Shown: positions 54,924 through 64,000 of the stretch, piece after piece
How the letters are laid out: each line of letters begins with the position of its first letter
Position numbering within the stretch: position 1 is the stretch's first letter
Source: Gilliamella sp. wkB112
Lineage (GTDB): Bacteria; Pseudomonadota; Gammaproteobacteria; Enterobacterales; Orbaceae
Length of the DNA: 64,000 nucleotides
Direction of reading: 5' to 3'
Assembly (NCBI RefSeq): GCF_001690685.1
Contig: NZ_LZGL01000003.1
Location: 124,001-188,000 of the forward strand
Position numbers and translations under genes: made by a program
Notes under the pieces: generated by a model
The model's input: the letters and a program-made list of their open reading frames with translations, nothing else
The model's database searches: none
What the model was told of the DNA's origin: nothing

Positions 54924-55301
54924 ATGTATAAAGTAGGATCTCAAGCTTACCAACAAGTGAATTTAGAAACTTGTGTTAGCCAAGCATCACCCCATCAATT
55001 GATTGTGTTATTATTTGATGGTGCACTCAATGCCATGCGCTTAGCTGATTTATACATCCAAAAAGGCAATATTGCAGGTAAAGGCAAAGCTATATCTAAA
55101 GCCATAAATATAATTGATAACGGCCTTAAAAGTTGTTTAGATTTGGAACAAGGTGGTGAAATAGCTGAAAATCTTGATAATTTATATCGTTACATTAACC
55201 AGCAATTAGTGCTAGCTAATTTACATAATGATCAGGATAAATTACACCTGTGTTTTGATTTACTCAATAATATTGCAGAATCTTGGCGTGAAATTGCTTA
55301 G
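54924..55301 (+). CDS. fliS: Flagellin export chaperone FliS
   Basis: This 125-residue helical chaperone binds the flagellin C-terminus. YQQVNLETCVSQASPHQLIV, LLFDGALNAMRLAD and GLKSCLDLEQGGEIAENLDN match FliS. Second gene of fliDST. Confidence 0.95.
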   Translation: MYKVGSQAYQQVNLETCVSQASPHQLIVLLFDGALNAMRLADLYIQKGNIAGKGKAISKAINIIDNGLKSCLDLEQGGEIAENLDNLYRYINQQLVLANLHNDQDKLHLCFDLLNNIAESWREIA

Positions 55302-55313
55302 TTATAGGAACGG

Positions 55314-55664
55314 ATGATGCTAACAAGTAATTTATTAAATGATTATCAGCAATTTAATTTGCTTACCAAACAAATGGTACACATGGCGCGTGATCAGCAG
55401 TGGGATTTATTATTGGATTGCCAGACTCAATATCAACAATTATCCGCAGATTTAATCGATGAAGGTGAAATAACCACCATTAAACAATTAGCTAATTCTG
55501 AGCAACAGACAATCTTAAATTATATCAAAGAGATATTAAATCATCAGCAACAGTTACGCCAATTAATTTACGATCAACATACTAAACTTGGTCAATTAAT
55601 TGGTGAGAAGGTTAGTCAACATTCACACATTCAAGATTATTATCAAGTTGCTAACTTGATTTAA
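55314..55664 (+). CDS. fliT: Flagellar export chaperone/regulator FliT
   Basis: This 116-residue helical protein has the size and position of FliT, which chaperones FliD and in Salmonella also restrains FlhDC. Sequence identity to FliT is low, as usual for the family; the call rests on location after fliS and on the helical Gln/Leu-rich composition. GGAACGG precedes two adjacent ATG codons. Its stop is one base from the convergent fliE stop. Confidence 0.82.
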   Translation: MMLTSNLLNDYQQFNLLTKQMVHMARDQQWDLLLDCQTQYQQLSADLIDEGEITTIKQLANSEQQTILNYIKEILNHQQQLRQLIYDQHTKLGQLIGEKVSQHSHIQDYYQVANLI

Positions 55665-55665
55665 C

Positions 55666-55977
55666 TTAGATATTCATGTTCATAATTTCTTGATAAGCTG
55701 CAACTAGTTTATTGCGGACTTGAATGCCAAATTGCAATGATACTGACGATTTTTGCATATTAACCATTACTTGGTTTAATGCAATATTCGCCTCACCCAT
55801 TTCAAAGGCTTTAGCTGTATTATTTGCCTGAATTTGTGTTTGACTAATAGCATCTAATGCCTTAGTTAATTCACTCAGGAATTGGTTATCATTGGTCAAA
55901 TTGGGTTGTTGAACAATCCCTTCCATTACAGGTGATTTTGTTGCGGTCACTGAATTAAATGGATTTATCATAGTCAT
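55666..55977 (-). CDS. fliE: Hook-basal body protein FliE
   Basis: This 103-residue protein links the MS ring to the rod. The C-terminal half (FEMGEANIALNQVMVNMQKS and SLQFGIQVRNKLVAAYQEIM) is diagnostic. It is a single-gene unit transcribed away from fliF, as in E. coli. Confidence 0.94.
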   Translation of the reverse strand: MTMINPFNSVTATKSPVMEGIVQQPNLTNDNQFLSELTKALDAISQTQIQANNTAKAFEMGEANIALNQVMVNMQKSSVSLQFGIQVRNKLVAAYQEIMNMNI

Positions 55978-56152
55978 CGTTATTAACCTAACGGTTATTG
56001 GTTTTAATTACATATCTTAATCTAGCATATAAGTAAAATTCTAAAAGCTATAAGTAAGGGGTAAACAAGGTGCTTTTTAATCTATTGATTTTTTAAAATA
56101 CACAGATAATAAACTATAGAATTAATCTAGCCAGTTTAGAATCGGGATTGTT

Positions 56153-57859
56153 ATGGATAGCCAGAATACCGGCAATAAAGATAAATCAAAGCTAAATAAG
56201 TTACCTTTTATTAATCAGTTAAAACAAAATTATAAGATGGTACTACCCATTGTAGGCGTAATTATTATTGCTATAGCGAGTATTATCTATTTATGGCTTA
56301 AAGATGAAGCGTATGGTGTTTTATTTAGTAATTTGAATGATAAAGATGGCGGTGAAATTATTAGCCAGCTGGATAAAATGAATATCCCTTATCGTTTTTC
56401 ATCTTCCGGTTCAACCATTCTAATCCCTGAAAATAAAGTTTACGACACTCGTTTACGTATTGCGCAGCAAGGCTTACCCAAAGGTGGAGCTATTGGTTTT
56501 GAGTTGCTCGATAAGGAAAATTTTGGCATGAGTCAATTCAATGAGCAGATCAACTATCAGCGTGCTTTAGAAGGTGAATTGTCGAGAACCATTGCCATAA
56601 TTAGCAGCATTGCTGATGCTCGAGTGCATTTAGCAATGCCGAAGCCCTCGTTATTTGTTCGTGAAAGAAAGTTCCCTTCTGCTTCTGTAGCCTTAACTTT
56701 ATTACCCGGACGAACTTTATCTCAAGGACAAATTGCTGCCATTATTCACTTAATTTCTAGCAGTGTTCCGGAACTACAAGCTGATAAAGTCACCATTATT
56801 GATCAACATGGTAATTTGCTAACCGGTGATAATTACCGCGAAAAAAATGCTAATGTTGCTCAATTAGAATTTAGTGAACGCATTGAAAATAGTATTCGTG
56901 AGCGTGTCGAAAAAATAATTATCCCGATTATGGGTAAAAATAATGTGATGGTACAGGTTAATGCTGATGTGGATTTTAGTCGGCAAGAATCAACCTCGGA
57001 AACATATGATCCTAATAGTGATTTGGCTAATCAAACTATGCGTAGTAAACAGCAAGTTGAAAACCGCCAATTAGCTAATAGTCAGGGTGTTGGTGGCGTG
57101 CCTGGTGCCTTATCTAATCAACCAGTACCCATACCGAGTGCACCAATTGATGAAGAAGCTCAATCAGCCGAAAAAGATGAAAAAACCAAAATTTATAATT
57201 CACAATCGAATAACACGGTAAATTATGAAGTAAATAAACAAATTATCCATAGTCAAATCCCCGAAGGGCGAATAAAGCGCTTATCCGTTGCGGTATTGGT
57301 TAACTATAAATTTGTGACTGCCGAATCAGAAGCAAATGAGAATCAAAAAAATGACAGTACTGCGGTTACTACCAATCATTGGACCAAACTGGATAGCGAT
57401 GAGCTTAAAAATATTGAAGCATTAGCGCGCCAAGCTATGGGCTTTTCTGATTTACGCGGTGATACCTTAACAGTGGCTAATTTAAAATTTACCAATCAAA
57501 TATTTGATGAGGATGACATGCCTGCATTTTGGAAAACGGCGGAATTTTACCAATTAGTTAAATCCATCATCCAATACCTAATTTTATTTTTAATCTTATG
57601 GTTGCTTTGGCGCAAGCTTTTAAAATCAATGTGGCTGAAATTACAACAGCAGTTTTTTAATACCCCAAATACAGCTACTGACACGCAGTCTAATTTAGAC
57701 GGTAAGTTGGATTATAAAGCGCATAGTAAACAGCAACAGAAAATATTTGAAGATAATATGCAGCAGCAACAATATATTCGACAACTTGTCGAGAAAGAAC
57801 CTCGAGTTATGGCATTAATTATCCGTGGTTGGATGCATAAAGGGGATGTTAATAAATGA
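56153..57859 (+). CDS. fliF: Flagellar MS-ring protein FliF
   Basis: This 568-residue inner-membrane ring protein has two membrane helices (about 30-50 and 468-488) around a large periplasmic region. Visible motifs are YGVLFSNLNDKDGGEIISQL, GFELLDKENFGMSQFNEQIN, YQRALEGELSRTI and RVHLAMPKPSLFVRE. The cytoplasmic tail (about 540-568, EKEPRVMALIIRGWM) binds FliG. Its stop overlaps the fliG start (ATGA). Confidence 0.96.
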   Translation: MDSQNTGNKDKSKLNKLPFINQLKQNYKMVLPIVGVIIIAIASIIYLWLKDEAYGVLFSNLNDKDGGEIISQLDKMNIPYRFSSSGSTILIPENKVYDTRLRIAQQGLPKGGAIGFELLDKENFGMSQFNEQINYQRALEGELSRTIAIISSIADARVHLAMPKPSLFVRERKFPSASVALTLLPGRTLSQGQIAAIIHLISSSVPELQADKVTIIDQHGNLLTGDNYREKNANVAQLEFSERIENSIRERVEKIIIPIMGKNNVMVQVNADVDFSRQESTSETYDPNSDLANQTMRSKQQVENRQLANSQGVGGVPGALSNQPVPIPSAPIDEEAQSAEKDEKTKIYNSQSNNTVNYEVNKQIIHSQIPEGRIKRLSVAVLVNYKFVTAESEANENQKNDSTAVTTNHWTKLDSDELKNIEALARQAMGFSDLRGDTLTVANLKFTNQIFDEDDMPAFWKTAEFYQLVKSIIQYLILFLILWLLWRKLLKSMWLKLQQQFFNTPNTATDTQSNLDGKLDYKAHSKQQQKIFEDNMQQQQYIRQLVEKEPRVMALIIRGWMHKGDVNK

Positions 57860-58860
57860 AATTAACTGAATCTCAAAAAGCAGCTACGATATTAATGGTA
57901 TTAGGGGAAGAACTTGCAGCCAAAGTGTTGCAATATCTTGGTCCTAAAGAGGTACAACAAATTAGTAGTTCTATGGTGTCATTACCGCAACTTTCTCAAG
58001 ATCAATTGAAAAGCATCTTAAATGAATGCCAACTCACCTTAGAACAGTGTGCGGTGTTAAACACCAATACCAACACTAATGAATATTTACGTTCAATATT
58101 AGAAAAATCAATTGGTACAGAAAAAGCTAACCGTTTACTCGATGAATTGTTAGACACCGGTAGGGAAGACACCACCGATGGTCTTAAAATGTTAAATTAT
58201 GTTGAAGCTGCTCGAGCTGTTGATTTAGTTAAAAAAGAACACCCACAAATTATTGCCACTATTTTAGTCCACCTAAATCGTGATTTAGCGGCTGAAATTC
58301 TAAATTTATTTGATGATGAATTACGTAATGATGTGATGTTACGAATTGCCACTTTTGGTGGTGTTGAGCCTTCGGCGTTGGAAGTTTTATCGACTTCTTT
58401 ATCTACTTTATTACATGGTCAAAATGTAAAACTTAATAACTTAGGTGGTATCCGTACCGCGGCAGAAATTATTAACTTAATGAAAAGTCAGCAAGAAGAA
58501 CTGGTTATTGGGGCTTTACGTGATTATGACGCAGAATTGGCACAAAAAATCATTGATGAAATGTTCCTATTTGAAAATCTCATTGAAGTTGATGATAGAA
58601 GTATCCAACGGCTACTTAAAGAAATCGATAATGAAACATTGATCATAGCCTTGAAAGGCGCATCAACTACCTTGCGCGATAAATTACTTAGTAACATGTC
58701 TCAACGTGCCGCGTCTATTCTGCGTGAAGATCTAGAAAATCGCCCACCAGTACGCTTGTCACAAGTGGAAACCGAACAGAAGAAAATTTTGGTTATAGCA
58801 AGACGATTAGCCGAAAGTGGTGAAATGATCTTAAGTAGTGGTGATGACGAATATGTATAA
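57856..58860 (+). CDS. fliG: Flagellar motor switch protein FliG
   Basis: This 334-residue rotor protein binds FliF, FliM and MotA. The N-terminus KLTESQKAATILMVLGEELA, central EHPQIIATILVHL with the EHPQ motif, and the C-terminal torque helix DDRSIQRLLKEIDNETLIIA with its charged residues are conserved. It overlaps fliF at the start and fliH at the end, so the operon is tightly coupled. Confidence 0.96.
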   Translation: MKLTESQKAATILMVLGEELAAKVLQYLGPKEVQQISSSMVSLPQLSQDQLKSILNECQLTLEQCAVLNTNTNTNEYLRSILEKSIGTEKANRLLDELLDTGREDTTDGLKMLNYVEAARAVDLVKKEHPQIIATILVHLNRDLAAEILNLFDDELRNDVMLRIATFGGVEPSALEVLSTSLSTLLHGQNVKLNNLGGIRTAAEIINLMKSQQEELVIGALRDYDAELAQKIIDEMFLFENLIEVDDRSIQRLLKEIDNETLIIALKGASTTLRDKLLSNMSQRAASILREDLENRPPVRLSQVETEQKKILVIARRLAESGEMILSSGDDEYV

Positions 58861-59605
58861 TCAATCAAATATACTTAATTGGCAACCTCTAAATTTTCGG
58901 GATTTGTCGTCCAGTAAACGATCACAATTAAGTAAGGAAAAGTTCGCTAAAACCATTGATAATCCTGAATCTGAACCTCAACCAGTAATGGTGGCAGTTG
59001 ATCCAGTTGTCATTGAGCAAGATTTACAACAATTAAAGGAACAAATTAAGGCTCAGGCTTATCAAGAAGGTTTTGATTTAGGTAAACAACAAGGTCTTAT
59101 TGATGGCAATCAAATAGGTTATGAACAAGGTTTTCAGTTGGGTCAACAGGAAGGGCGACAACATATTGAACAACAACTTAATGCCGAAAAAAACAATGCA
59201 GTGCAGGCAATAACCCATTTAATGAGTAATTTTGAGCAGTCTCTTCACGATATTGACGAATTAATTGTGCCTAAATTAGTTGATTTAGCGTTATTAGCGG
59301 CACAAAAGACCGTTGGTTCACTCTCAAAAGTAAAACAAAAACAATTAGTTCATACCATCAAAACGTTAATAGAACAGTGTGCACTATTGTCGGAACCTTT
59401 GTTATTGCATCTTAATCCTGATGATTTGGTGTGGTTAGCGCCGCTATTGGGTGAACAAATTAAGCAAGATAATTGGCAATTAATCGCTGATCCTAATATT
59501 GAATCCGGTAATTGTAAGTTGTTGTCTGATAACAATGAAATTGATGCCAGTTGCACAAATCATTGGCAGATAATGGCTGATTGTGTTCATGGAGAAAGTG
59601 ATTAA
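58844..59605 (+). CDS. fliH: Flagellar export ATPase regulator FliH
   Basis: This 253-residue (from ATG 58844) stator-like protein of the export ATPase dimerises and binds FliI. A Gln-rich helical segment with GxxxG-type spacing ([36 protein letters not shown]) is the FliH hallmark, followed by the C-terminal FliI-interacting domain ([16 protein letters not shown]). The start is uncertain: ATG 58844 or 58853, both inside the fliG end. Confidence 0.92.
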   Translation: MTNMYNQSNILNWQPLNFRDLSSSKRSQLSKEKFAKTIDNPESEPQPVMVAVDPVVIEQDLQQLKEQIKAQAYQEGFDLGKQQGLIDGNQIGYEQGFQLGQQEGRQHIEQQLNAEKNNAVQAITHLMSNFEQSLHDIDELIVPKLVDLALLAAQKTVGSLSKVKQKQLVHTIKTLIEQCALLSEPLLLHLNPDDLVWLAPLLGEQIKQDNWQLIADPNIESGNCKLLSDNNEIDASCTNHWQIMADCVHGESD

Positions 59606-60980
59606 GGTGCGTTTTTCTTGTCGGTGGTCAACCAAAATTACTCAAGCACAGGAGCAATTGCAATCGGTATCCTTGATACGTCAATACGGGCGATTAGTTA
59701 AAGCTTCAGGATTGGTGTTGGAAGCGATCGGCTTAAAATTACCTTTAGGTTCAAATTGTTTTGTTGAAAGGCAGTTAGCCAATAAAACCGAAGCGGTGGA
59801 ATGTGAAGTGGTGGGTTTTCATGATCAGGTGCTTTACCTGATGCCTTTTGAATCAACAGATGGTATTTTGTTAGGAGCTAGAGTTTATACAGCACAATAT
59901 GAGTTGGCGTATTTTAGCCATAAATTGTTACCCATAGGCAAAGAATTATTAGGCCGAGTGCTAGATGCTACAGGTAAACCTCTAGATGGCAAACCTTTGC
60001 CTGATCATGTTAAGTTTCAAGGGCTCGCCAATAAAACCCTTAATCCATTACAACGAACGCCAATTCACCAAGTTTTGGATGTTGGGGTAAGGGCGATAAA
60101 TGCCTTGTTAACGGTTGGTCAAGGGCAACGCATGGGGTTATTTGCTGGTTCTGGTGTTGGCAAAAGTGTTTTACTTGGCATGATGGCGCGTTATACCAAA
60201 GCCGATATTATTGTGGTGGGTTTAATTGGTGAACGTGGGCGTGAAGTTAAAGATTTTATTGAAAATATATTAGGTGCAGAAGGCTTAGCCCGCGCGGTGG
60301 TGGTTGCCGCCCCGGCTGATGTTTCACCATTATTACGCCTGCAAGGTGCGGCATATGCGACTAAAATCGCCGAGAGTTTTCGCGATCAAGGTTTTAATGT
60401 GTTACTGATTATGGATTCATTAACTCGTTATGCCATGGCACAACGCGAAATTGCTTTAGCCATTGGGGAACCTCCTGCGACCAAAGGATACCCGCCATCG
60501 GTATTTGCTAAATTACCGGCATTAGTTGAGCGAGCGGGTAATGATGCCAGCGGCAATGGATCGATTACCGCATTTTATACGGTATTGACTGAAGGTGATG
60601 ATCAGCAAGATCCGATAGCTGATTCAGCTAGAGCCATTTTGGATGGGCATATTGTGTTATCACGAGCTTTAGCCGAATCCGGACATTACCCGGCTATTGA
60701 TATTGAAGCTTCAATAAGCCGCGTAATGACTGATCTTACCGCCCCTGAAGATGAGCAAAAATCCCGCTTATTTAAACAACTGTTTTCAAGTTATCAGCGT
60801 AATCGCGATTTGATTAATGTTGGTGCTTATGTAGCGGGAACAGATGCCTTATTAGATAAAGCCATAACACTGTTCCCAATGATGCAAAAATTCTTACAAC
60901 AAGGTATGCATGAACATTGTAGTTATCAAGAAGCATACCAACAGTTAATTAATATTGTGGCACCCGAGTTAACCGGTTAG
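59589..60980 (+). CDS. fliI: Flagellar export ATPase FliI
   Basis: This 463-residue F1-beta-like ATPase of type III export has the Walker A loop [29 protein letters not shown], the Walker [21 protein letters not shown], and the ATPase alpha/beta signature ([36 protein letters not shown]). The ATG at 59589 overlaps fliH by 17 bases. Confidence 0.96.
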   Translation: MEKVIKVRFSCRWSTKITQAQEQLQSVSLIRQYGRLVKASGLVLEAIGLKLPLGSNCFVERQLANKTEAVECEVVGFHDQVLYLMPFESTDGILLGARVYTAQYELAYFSHKLLPIGKELLGRVLDATGKPLDGKPLPDHVKFQGLANKTLNPLQRTPIHQVLDVGVRAINALLTVGQGQRMGLFAGSGVGKSVLLGMMARYTKADIIVVGLIGERGREVKDFIENILGAEGLARAVVVAAPADVSPLLRLQGAAYATKIAESFRDQGFNVLLIMDSLTRYAMAQREIALAIGEPPATKGYPPSVFAKLPALVERAGNDASGNGSITAFYTVLTEGDDQQDPIADSARAILDGHIVLSRALAESGHYPAIDIEASISRVMTDLTAPEDEQKSRLFKQLFSSYQRNRDLINVGAYVAGTDALLDKAITLFPMMQKFLQQGMHEHCSYQEAYQQLINIVAPELTG

Positions 60981-60989
60981 GAGTAAATT

Positions 60990-61454
60990 ATGATCAACAA
61001 AAATCCTAGTCAATTAGCGTTTATAACCTTAAAAAAATTAGCGCAAAAAGCAGTAGACGATGCTTTACTCAAGTTAAAAAAGGCCAACGAAAATTATCAT
61101 AATGCTAAAACGCAGTTAGATGTTTTAAATGGTTATTATCATGAATATCAACAGAAGTTAGCCAATGCATTAACATTAGGGATCACCGGTGGTGAACTGA
61201 ATAATTTTAATGCGTTTATTGCCACTATTGAACAAGGAATTAGCCAACAGCAACAGTTGTTAGTTACCTTAAATATGCAACAAAAACAAATAACCGCCAA
61301 ACTTAATCAACACCAAAAGCAACTTAACACTTATACCACTTTATTAGCTAAACAACAGCAACAATATCAACAACAACAAAATCGGTTACAACAAAAACTG
61401 ACTGATGAATTTGCTCAGCAACAATTAGCCAGGAGAATAATCAATGAATATTAA
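60990..61454 (+). CDS. fliJ: Flagellar export stalk protein FliJ
   Basis: This 154-residue coiled-coil protein is the central stalk of the FliHIJ ATPase. It is almost wholly helical and very rich in Gln, Lys and Leu, with the C-terminal EFAQQQLARRIINEY. The family is weakly conserved; position between fliI and fliK supports the call. It overlaps fliK by 11 bases. Confidence 0.88.
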   Translation: MINKNPSQLAFITLKKLAQKAVDDALLKLKKANENYHNAKTQLDVLNGYYHEYQQKLANALTLGITGGELNNFNAFIATIEQGISQQQQLLVTLNMQQKQITAKLNQHQKQLNTYTTLLAKQQQQYQQQQNRLQQKLTDEFAQQQLARRIINEY

Positions 61455-62655
61455 TATTATTAACGATTTGCCATCAATTCAGTCAGCAGAGTCGCTAACA
61501 GATGATTTAGCCGTTAGTGATGATTTATTTCAACAATTATTACAGTCTAATAATAAATCGTTTCAAGATGCTGACAAGTTATCTGCTACGGTAAGACCAG
61601 CCGTAAACTGTGACAATGATGAAACAGAAGATTTAGCCGTAAATCCTGATATTGTTGCCATGATTATGCCTTTATTAGACCAACAAGTTGTAGCGCCAAG
61701 CCAATTGTTAACAGCTAGTAGCCCAGAAAATCTAAACGGGCAGTCAAATAATGGGTTACTCACTACCCATGCAACTTTGCTAAATGAGCTTAATCAGGTA
61801 AAGGCAAAGTTACCCATTGATATTAGTATTACACCGCAACCAGCGCCAATCATTAATCAACAGTTAACACCATCCGTATTATCAACAGTGTTATCATCAG
61901 CACAATTGACTCATAACCCTCAATCCCAAGTGACTAAAACTACGCAACCAGCGCTTAATCATCAATTAATTGAATCTGATATTGAAACTGCAACTAAGCC
62001 ATTCCCTGTTATCGCACCAACACTTGCTGGTGAACCATCGTCACATAGCAACTATACTGAGAGTGTTAGTACAATGGTAGCAAAAAACAATTTTCCTGAT
62101 GATCATCTGGCAACTACTACTGATAGTAAACCACAATTAATAACTACCCATGCAGTTAATGCTTTTATGCCTGATAACCATATGCAAAGTTCGTTAACAT
62201 CAGTTACCATGCCTCAGACGCTAAACTTATCCATGCCAGTTAATATCAATCAATGGCAAACTTCATTAACTCAGCAAATAGTGATGTTAACACGGCAAAA
62301 TATCCCCACTGCGGAAATTAAATTACATCCTCAGGAATTGGGTTCATTACATATTAAATTGACTATGCATGACGATAAAATGAATCTGCATTTGCTGGCT
62401 GCCCATGCTACAGTCAAAGGCGTATTAGAATCAGCATTACCTTTACTAAAAACTTCATTAGAACAACAAGGGATCACCCTACAGCAAGCAGATGTGAGTG
62501 ATTTTTCTATGATGAATGATTCACAGCAATCGCCAATGTTTCAACAATCCAAAACGAGTAAACCAACAAAATTAGTCTTAACCAATGAAGAACCAGAACT
62601 TGAAACACCATTAAGTCAAACTCAAGTATCAGCAGGTTTGAGTATATTTGCCTAA
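61444..62655 (+). CDS. fliK: Hook-length control protein FliK
   Basis: This 403-residue protein is an exported molecular ruler. The first 260 residues are low-complexity, Pro/Thr/Gln/Ser-rich and poorly conserved, as expected. The C-terminal domain (WQTSLTQQIVMLTRQNIPTA, EIKLHPQELGSLHIKL, ALPLLKTSLEQQGITLQQAD) is the FliK specificity-switch region that contacts FlhB. It overlaps fliJ. Confidence 0.93.
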   Translation: MNINIINDLPSIQSAESLTDDLAVSDDLFQQLLQSNNKSFQDADKLSATVRPAVNCDNDETEDLAVNPDIVAMIMPLLDQQVVAPSQLLTASSPENLNGQSNNGLLTTHATLLNELNQVKAKLPIDISITPQPAPIINQQLTPSVLSTVLSSAQLTHNPQSQVTKTTQPALNHQLIESDIETATKPFPVIAPTLAGEPSSHSNYTESVSTMVAKNNFPDDHLATTTDSKPQLITTHAVNAFMPDNHMQSSLTSVTMPQTLNLSMPVNINQWQTSLTQQIVMLTRQNIPTAEIKLHPQELGSLHIKLTMHDDKMNLHLLAAHATVKGVLESALPLLKTSLEQQGITLQQADVSDFSMMNDSQQSPMFQQSKTSKPTKLVLTNEEPELETPLSQTQVSAGLSIFA

Positions 62656-62941
62656 CAATTAATGGCTTATTGATAGTTAATATTGATGATGGCCACAATT
62701 GAAAACGTAGAATAGATGGTATTTTTGTCGCCTATTCTTTAAATCAATTTTGTAAACATACTTTATCATGCTAGTTATTTAATATATCCAATGGCGTTGT
62801 GAAGAAAATATTGACGATAAAGCTAAATTTAATGTGAGGAACATTAAGATTTAATTTATTAAATGTTAACAAGTTATTTTGAATTCCAGCCAACTTATTA
62901 ATTATAAATATATTTAATTTTTTACTGAGACCATAATCAAT

Positions 62942-63409
62942 ATGCCAACTACCAAGAAAAAAGTAAGTATTTTAATCATAATACTGAGCCTAATTACGTT
63001 GCTAGCTTCCGGTGCGGCGGTTTATTTTTGGTATCAAAAACAACCCACCCATACCGTTGCCGTTCCTGAAGCTCAGCCCATTTCAGCACCGGTATTTATT
63101 ACCTTAAAACCTTTCACCACCTCATTACCAATTGATGAAGATAGTGTTGATCTTAACAAGGTTTTGTATATAGGTATGGTATTGCGCATTGCCGATGAAG
63201 ATCAAAAAACGGTGTTATTAGAGTATTTACCGGAAGTTAGGAGTGATGTGTTACTGTTAGTATCCAAACAGAATGTTAATAAATTAAAAACCGAGTCCGG
63301 TAAACTCGAATTGCAAGAGCAGGTTAAAGCCACGTTATCTCGGCAATATGATAGCCAACATTTGGTAAAAATTGACGAAGTTTTGTTTACTGACTTTATT
63401 ATACGGTGA
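62942..63409 (+). CDS. fliL: Flagellar basal body-associated protein FliL
   Basis: This 155-residue single-pass membrane protein surrounds the stator. A membrane helix at about 8-28 (VSILIIILSLITLLASGAAV) is followed by a stomatin-like periplasmic domain (VFITLKPFTTSLP, VLYIGMVLRIADE) and ends VLFTDFIIR. The 286-base gap after fliK contains no gene and may hold a promoter for fliLM. Confidence 0.93.
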   Translation: MPTTKKKVSILIIILSLITLLASGAAVYFWYQKQPTHTVAVPEAQPISAPVFITLKPFTTSLPIDEDSVDLNKVLYIGMVLRIADEDQKTVLLEYLPEVRSDVLLLVSKQNVNKLKTESGKLELQEQVKATLSRQYDSQHLVKIDEVLFTDFIIR

Positions 63410-63414
63410 TTACT

Positions 63415-64000
63415 ATGTCTGATAAGCAGCAGTTACAAGCAGACATTAATGAAAATGAGGATATAGAACAAGTAGCTGATAGCCAAACGGTTAGTAGCGA
63501 AGATGTGCCGGAAGACGATCAAAACCCCGCCTTAACCTTAGGTAAAAAAACAGATGTACGGCCTTATGATTTATCGGTAAAACATAATTTCATTCCGGAA
63601 CGACTTACTGCCTTAGAAATTATTAATGAACGTTTTGCCCGGCAATTCAGAATCGGTTTATTTAATCTATTGCGCCGTAATACGGATGTCATTGCCTCAC
63701 CGATTGAACCGCAAACGTTTAATGAATTTTCCTCCATTTCATCAACCAATCATTTGAATTTAGTTCATCTTAATCCGTTAAGAGGATCTGGACTATTTTC
63801 GTTTTCACCTGAATTAGTTTTTATTGTGGTGGATACTTTATTTGGTGGCGATGGTTATATTTCACGTGTGGAAACGGAAGAACGCGAATTTACGCATACC
63901 GAACAGCAAATCATTAAGCGCGTTTTAGAATTAGCGTTAACTATTTATCAAAATGCATGGCTTGATATATATAACATTGAAACTGAATATATTCGATCGG
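63415..64000 (+). CDS. fliM: Flagellar motor switch protein FliM (partial, cut by window end)
   Basis: The first 195 codons of FliM start at ATG 63415, five bases after fliL. After an acidic N-terminal stretch (about 1-40; the usual short CheY-binding EIDALL-like peptide is not clearly seen), the conserved segments are VRPYDLSVKHNFIPERLTAL, FARQFRIGLFNLLRR, the middle-domain SPELVFIVVDTLFGGDG, and FTHTEQQIIKRVL. The frame is open to the last base. Confidence 0.95.
   Translation, partial: MSDKQQLQADINENEDIEQVADSQTVSSEDVPEDDQNPALTLGKKTDVRPYDLSVKHNFIPERLTALEIINERFARQFRIGLFNLLRRNTDVIASPIEPQTFNEFSSISSTNHLNLVHLNPLRGSGLFSFSPELVFIVVDTLFGGDGYISRVETEEREFTHTEQQIIKRVLELALTIYQNAWLDIYNIETEYIRS

Noticed and set aside
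60990-61454. fliJ as a low-complexity artefact because of its many Gln codons
   Set aside because: Length, coiled-coil pattern and its tight place between fliI and fliK fit FliJ, so it was kept as a gene.
1-64000. CRISPR arrays, rRNA operons, complete insertion sequences
   Set aside because: No regularly spaced repeats, rRNA-like sequence or full transposase with terminal inverted repeats was seen.

Overview
The window is AT-rich DNA from a Gammaproteobacterium. Its closest recognisable protein matches are to Enterobacterales (EmrAB, PdxY, MalXY, GtrAB, the whole flagellar set). The low GC, heavy use of AT-rich codons, sugar and polyol uptake genes and several decaying genes fit a host- or gut-associated relative such as the Orbaceae. 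That family assignment is inference from memory; no marker gene such as 16S rRNA is present.

Layout. (1) 1-4.0 kb: a polyol-permease-like MFS transporter and a sugar isomerase/epimerase-like TIM barrel on the minus strand, divergent from a ribokinase-like PfkB kinase, with a long perfect inverted repeat between them. (2) 4.0-7.8 kb: a gene graveyard (NUDIX remnant, MarR-family remnant) leading into an intact emrA-emrB efflux pair. (3) 8.6-11.7 kb: a three-gene gtrA-gtrB-glucosyltransferase cassette for O-antigen/LPS glucosylation. (4) 12.2-14.3 kb: an MHS-type MFS transporter coupled to pyridoxal kinase pdxY, ending in a strong terminator. (5) 14.5-21 kb: an accessory island with a C5 cytosine methyltransferase, a protein carrying two GHKL ATPase modules, a receiver-like protein with a HEPN-type Rx4H motif, a RadC/JAB protein and a DUF746-like zinc-ribbon protein between short direct repeats. 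(6) 21.3-24.2 kb: malX-malY without malI. (7) 25.1-30.7 kb: a partial inositol catabolism cluster (IolT-like transporter, orphan PTS EIIA, two Gfo/Idh/MocA dehydrogenases, IolE-like dehydratase); two of its transcription units share an upstream block of about 50 bp. (8) 31-33.3 kb: an HxlR regulator divergent from an NAD(P)-binding protein, then dsbA. (9) 33.3-64 kb: a nearly continuous flagellar region, flhA to fliM (cut by the window end).

The flagellar region holds export (FlhA, FlhB, FliH, FliI, FliJ), regulation (FlhDC, FliA, FlgM), chaperones (FlgN, FliS, FliT), rod/hook/rings (FlgA-FlgJ, FliE, FliF), junction/cap/filament (FlgK, FlgL, FliD, FliC) and motor/switch (MotA, MotB, FliG, FliL, FliM). 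Four close matches to the sigma-28 consensus sit upstream of flgM, flgK, fliC and fliD, so a FliA/FlgM-controlled late class is visible in the DNA. No chemotaxis gene is present in the window. DsbA next door fits the need for a disulfide in FlgI, whose two cysteines are conserved.

The most interesting candidate for an undescribed system is the three-gene unit at 14792-19172: DNA methyltransferase, dual-GHKL kinase-like ATPase and receiver-HEPN protein. Its composition suggests a phosphorelay- or nucleotide-gated RNase effector tied to DNA modification, plausibly an anti-phage system. That function is inferred.
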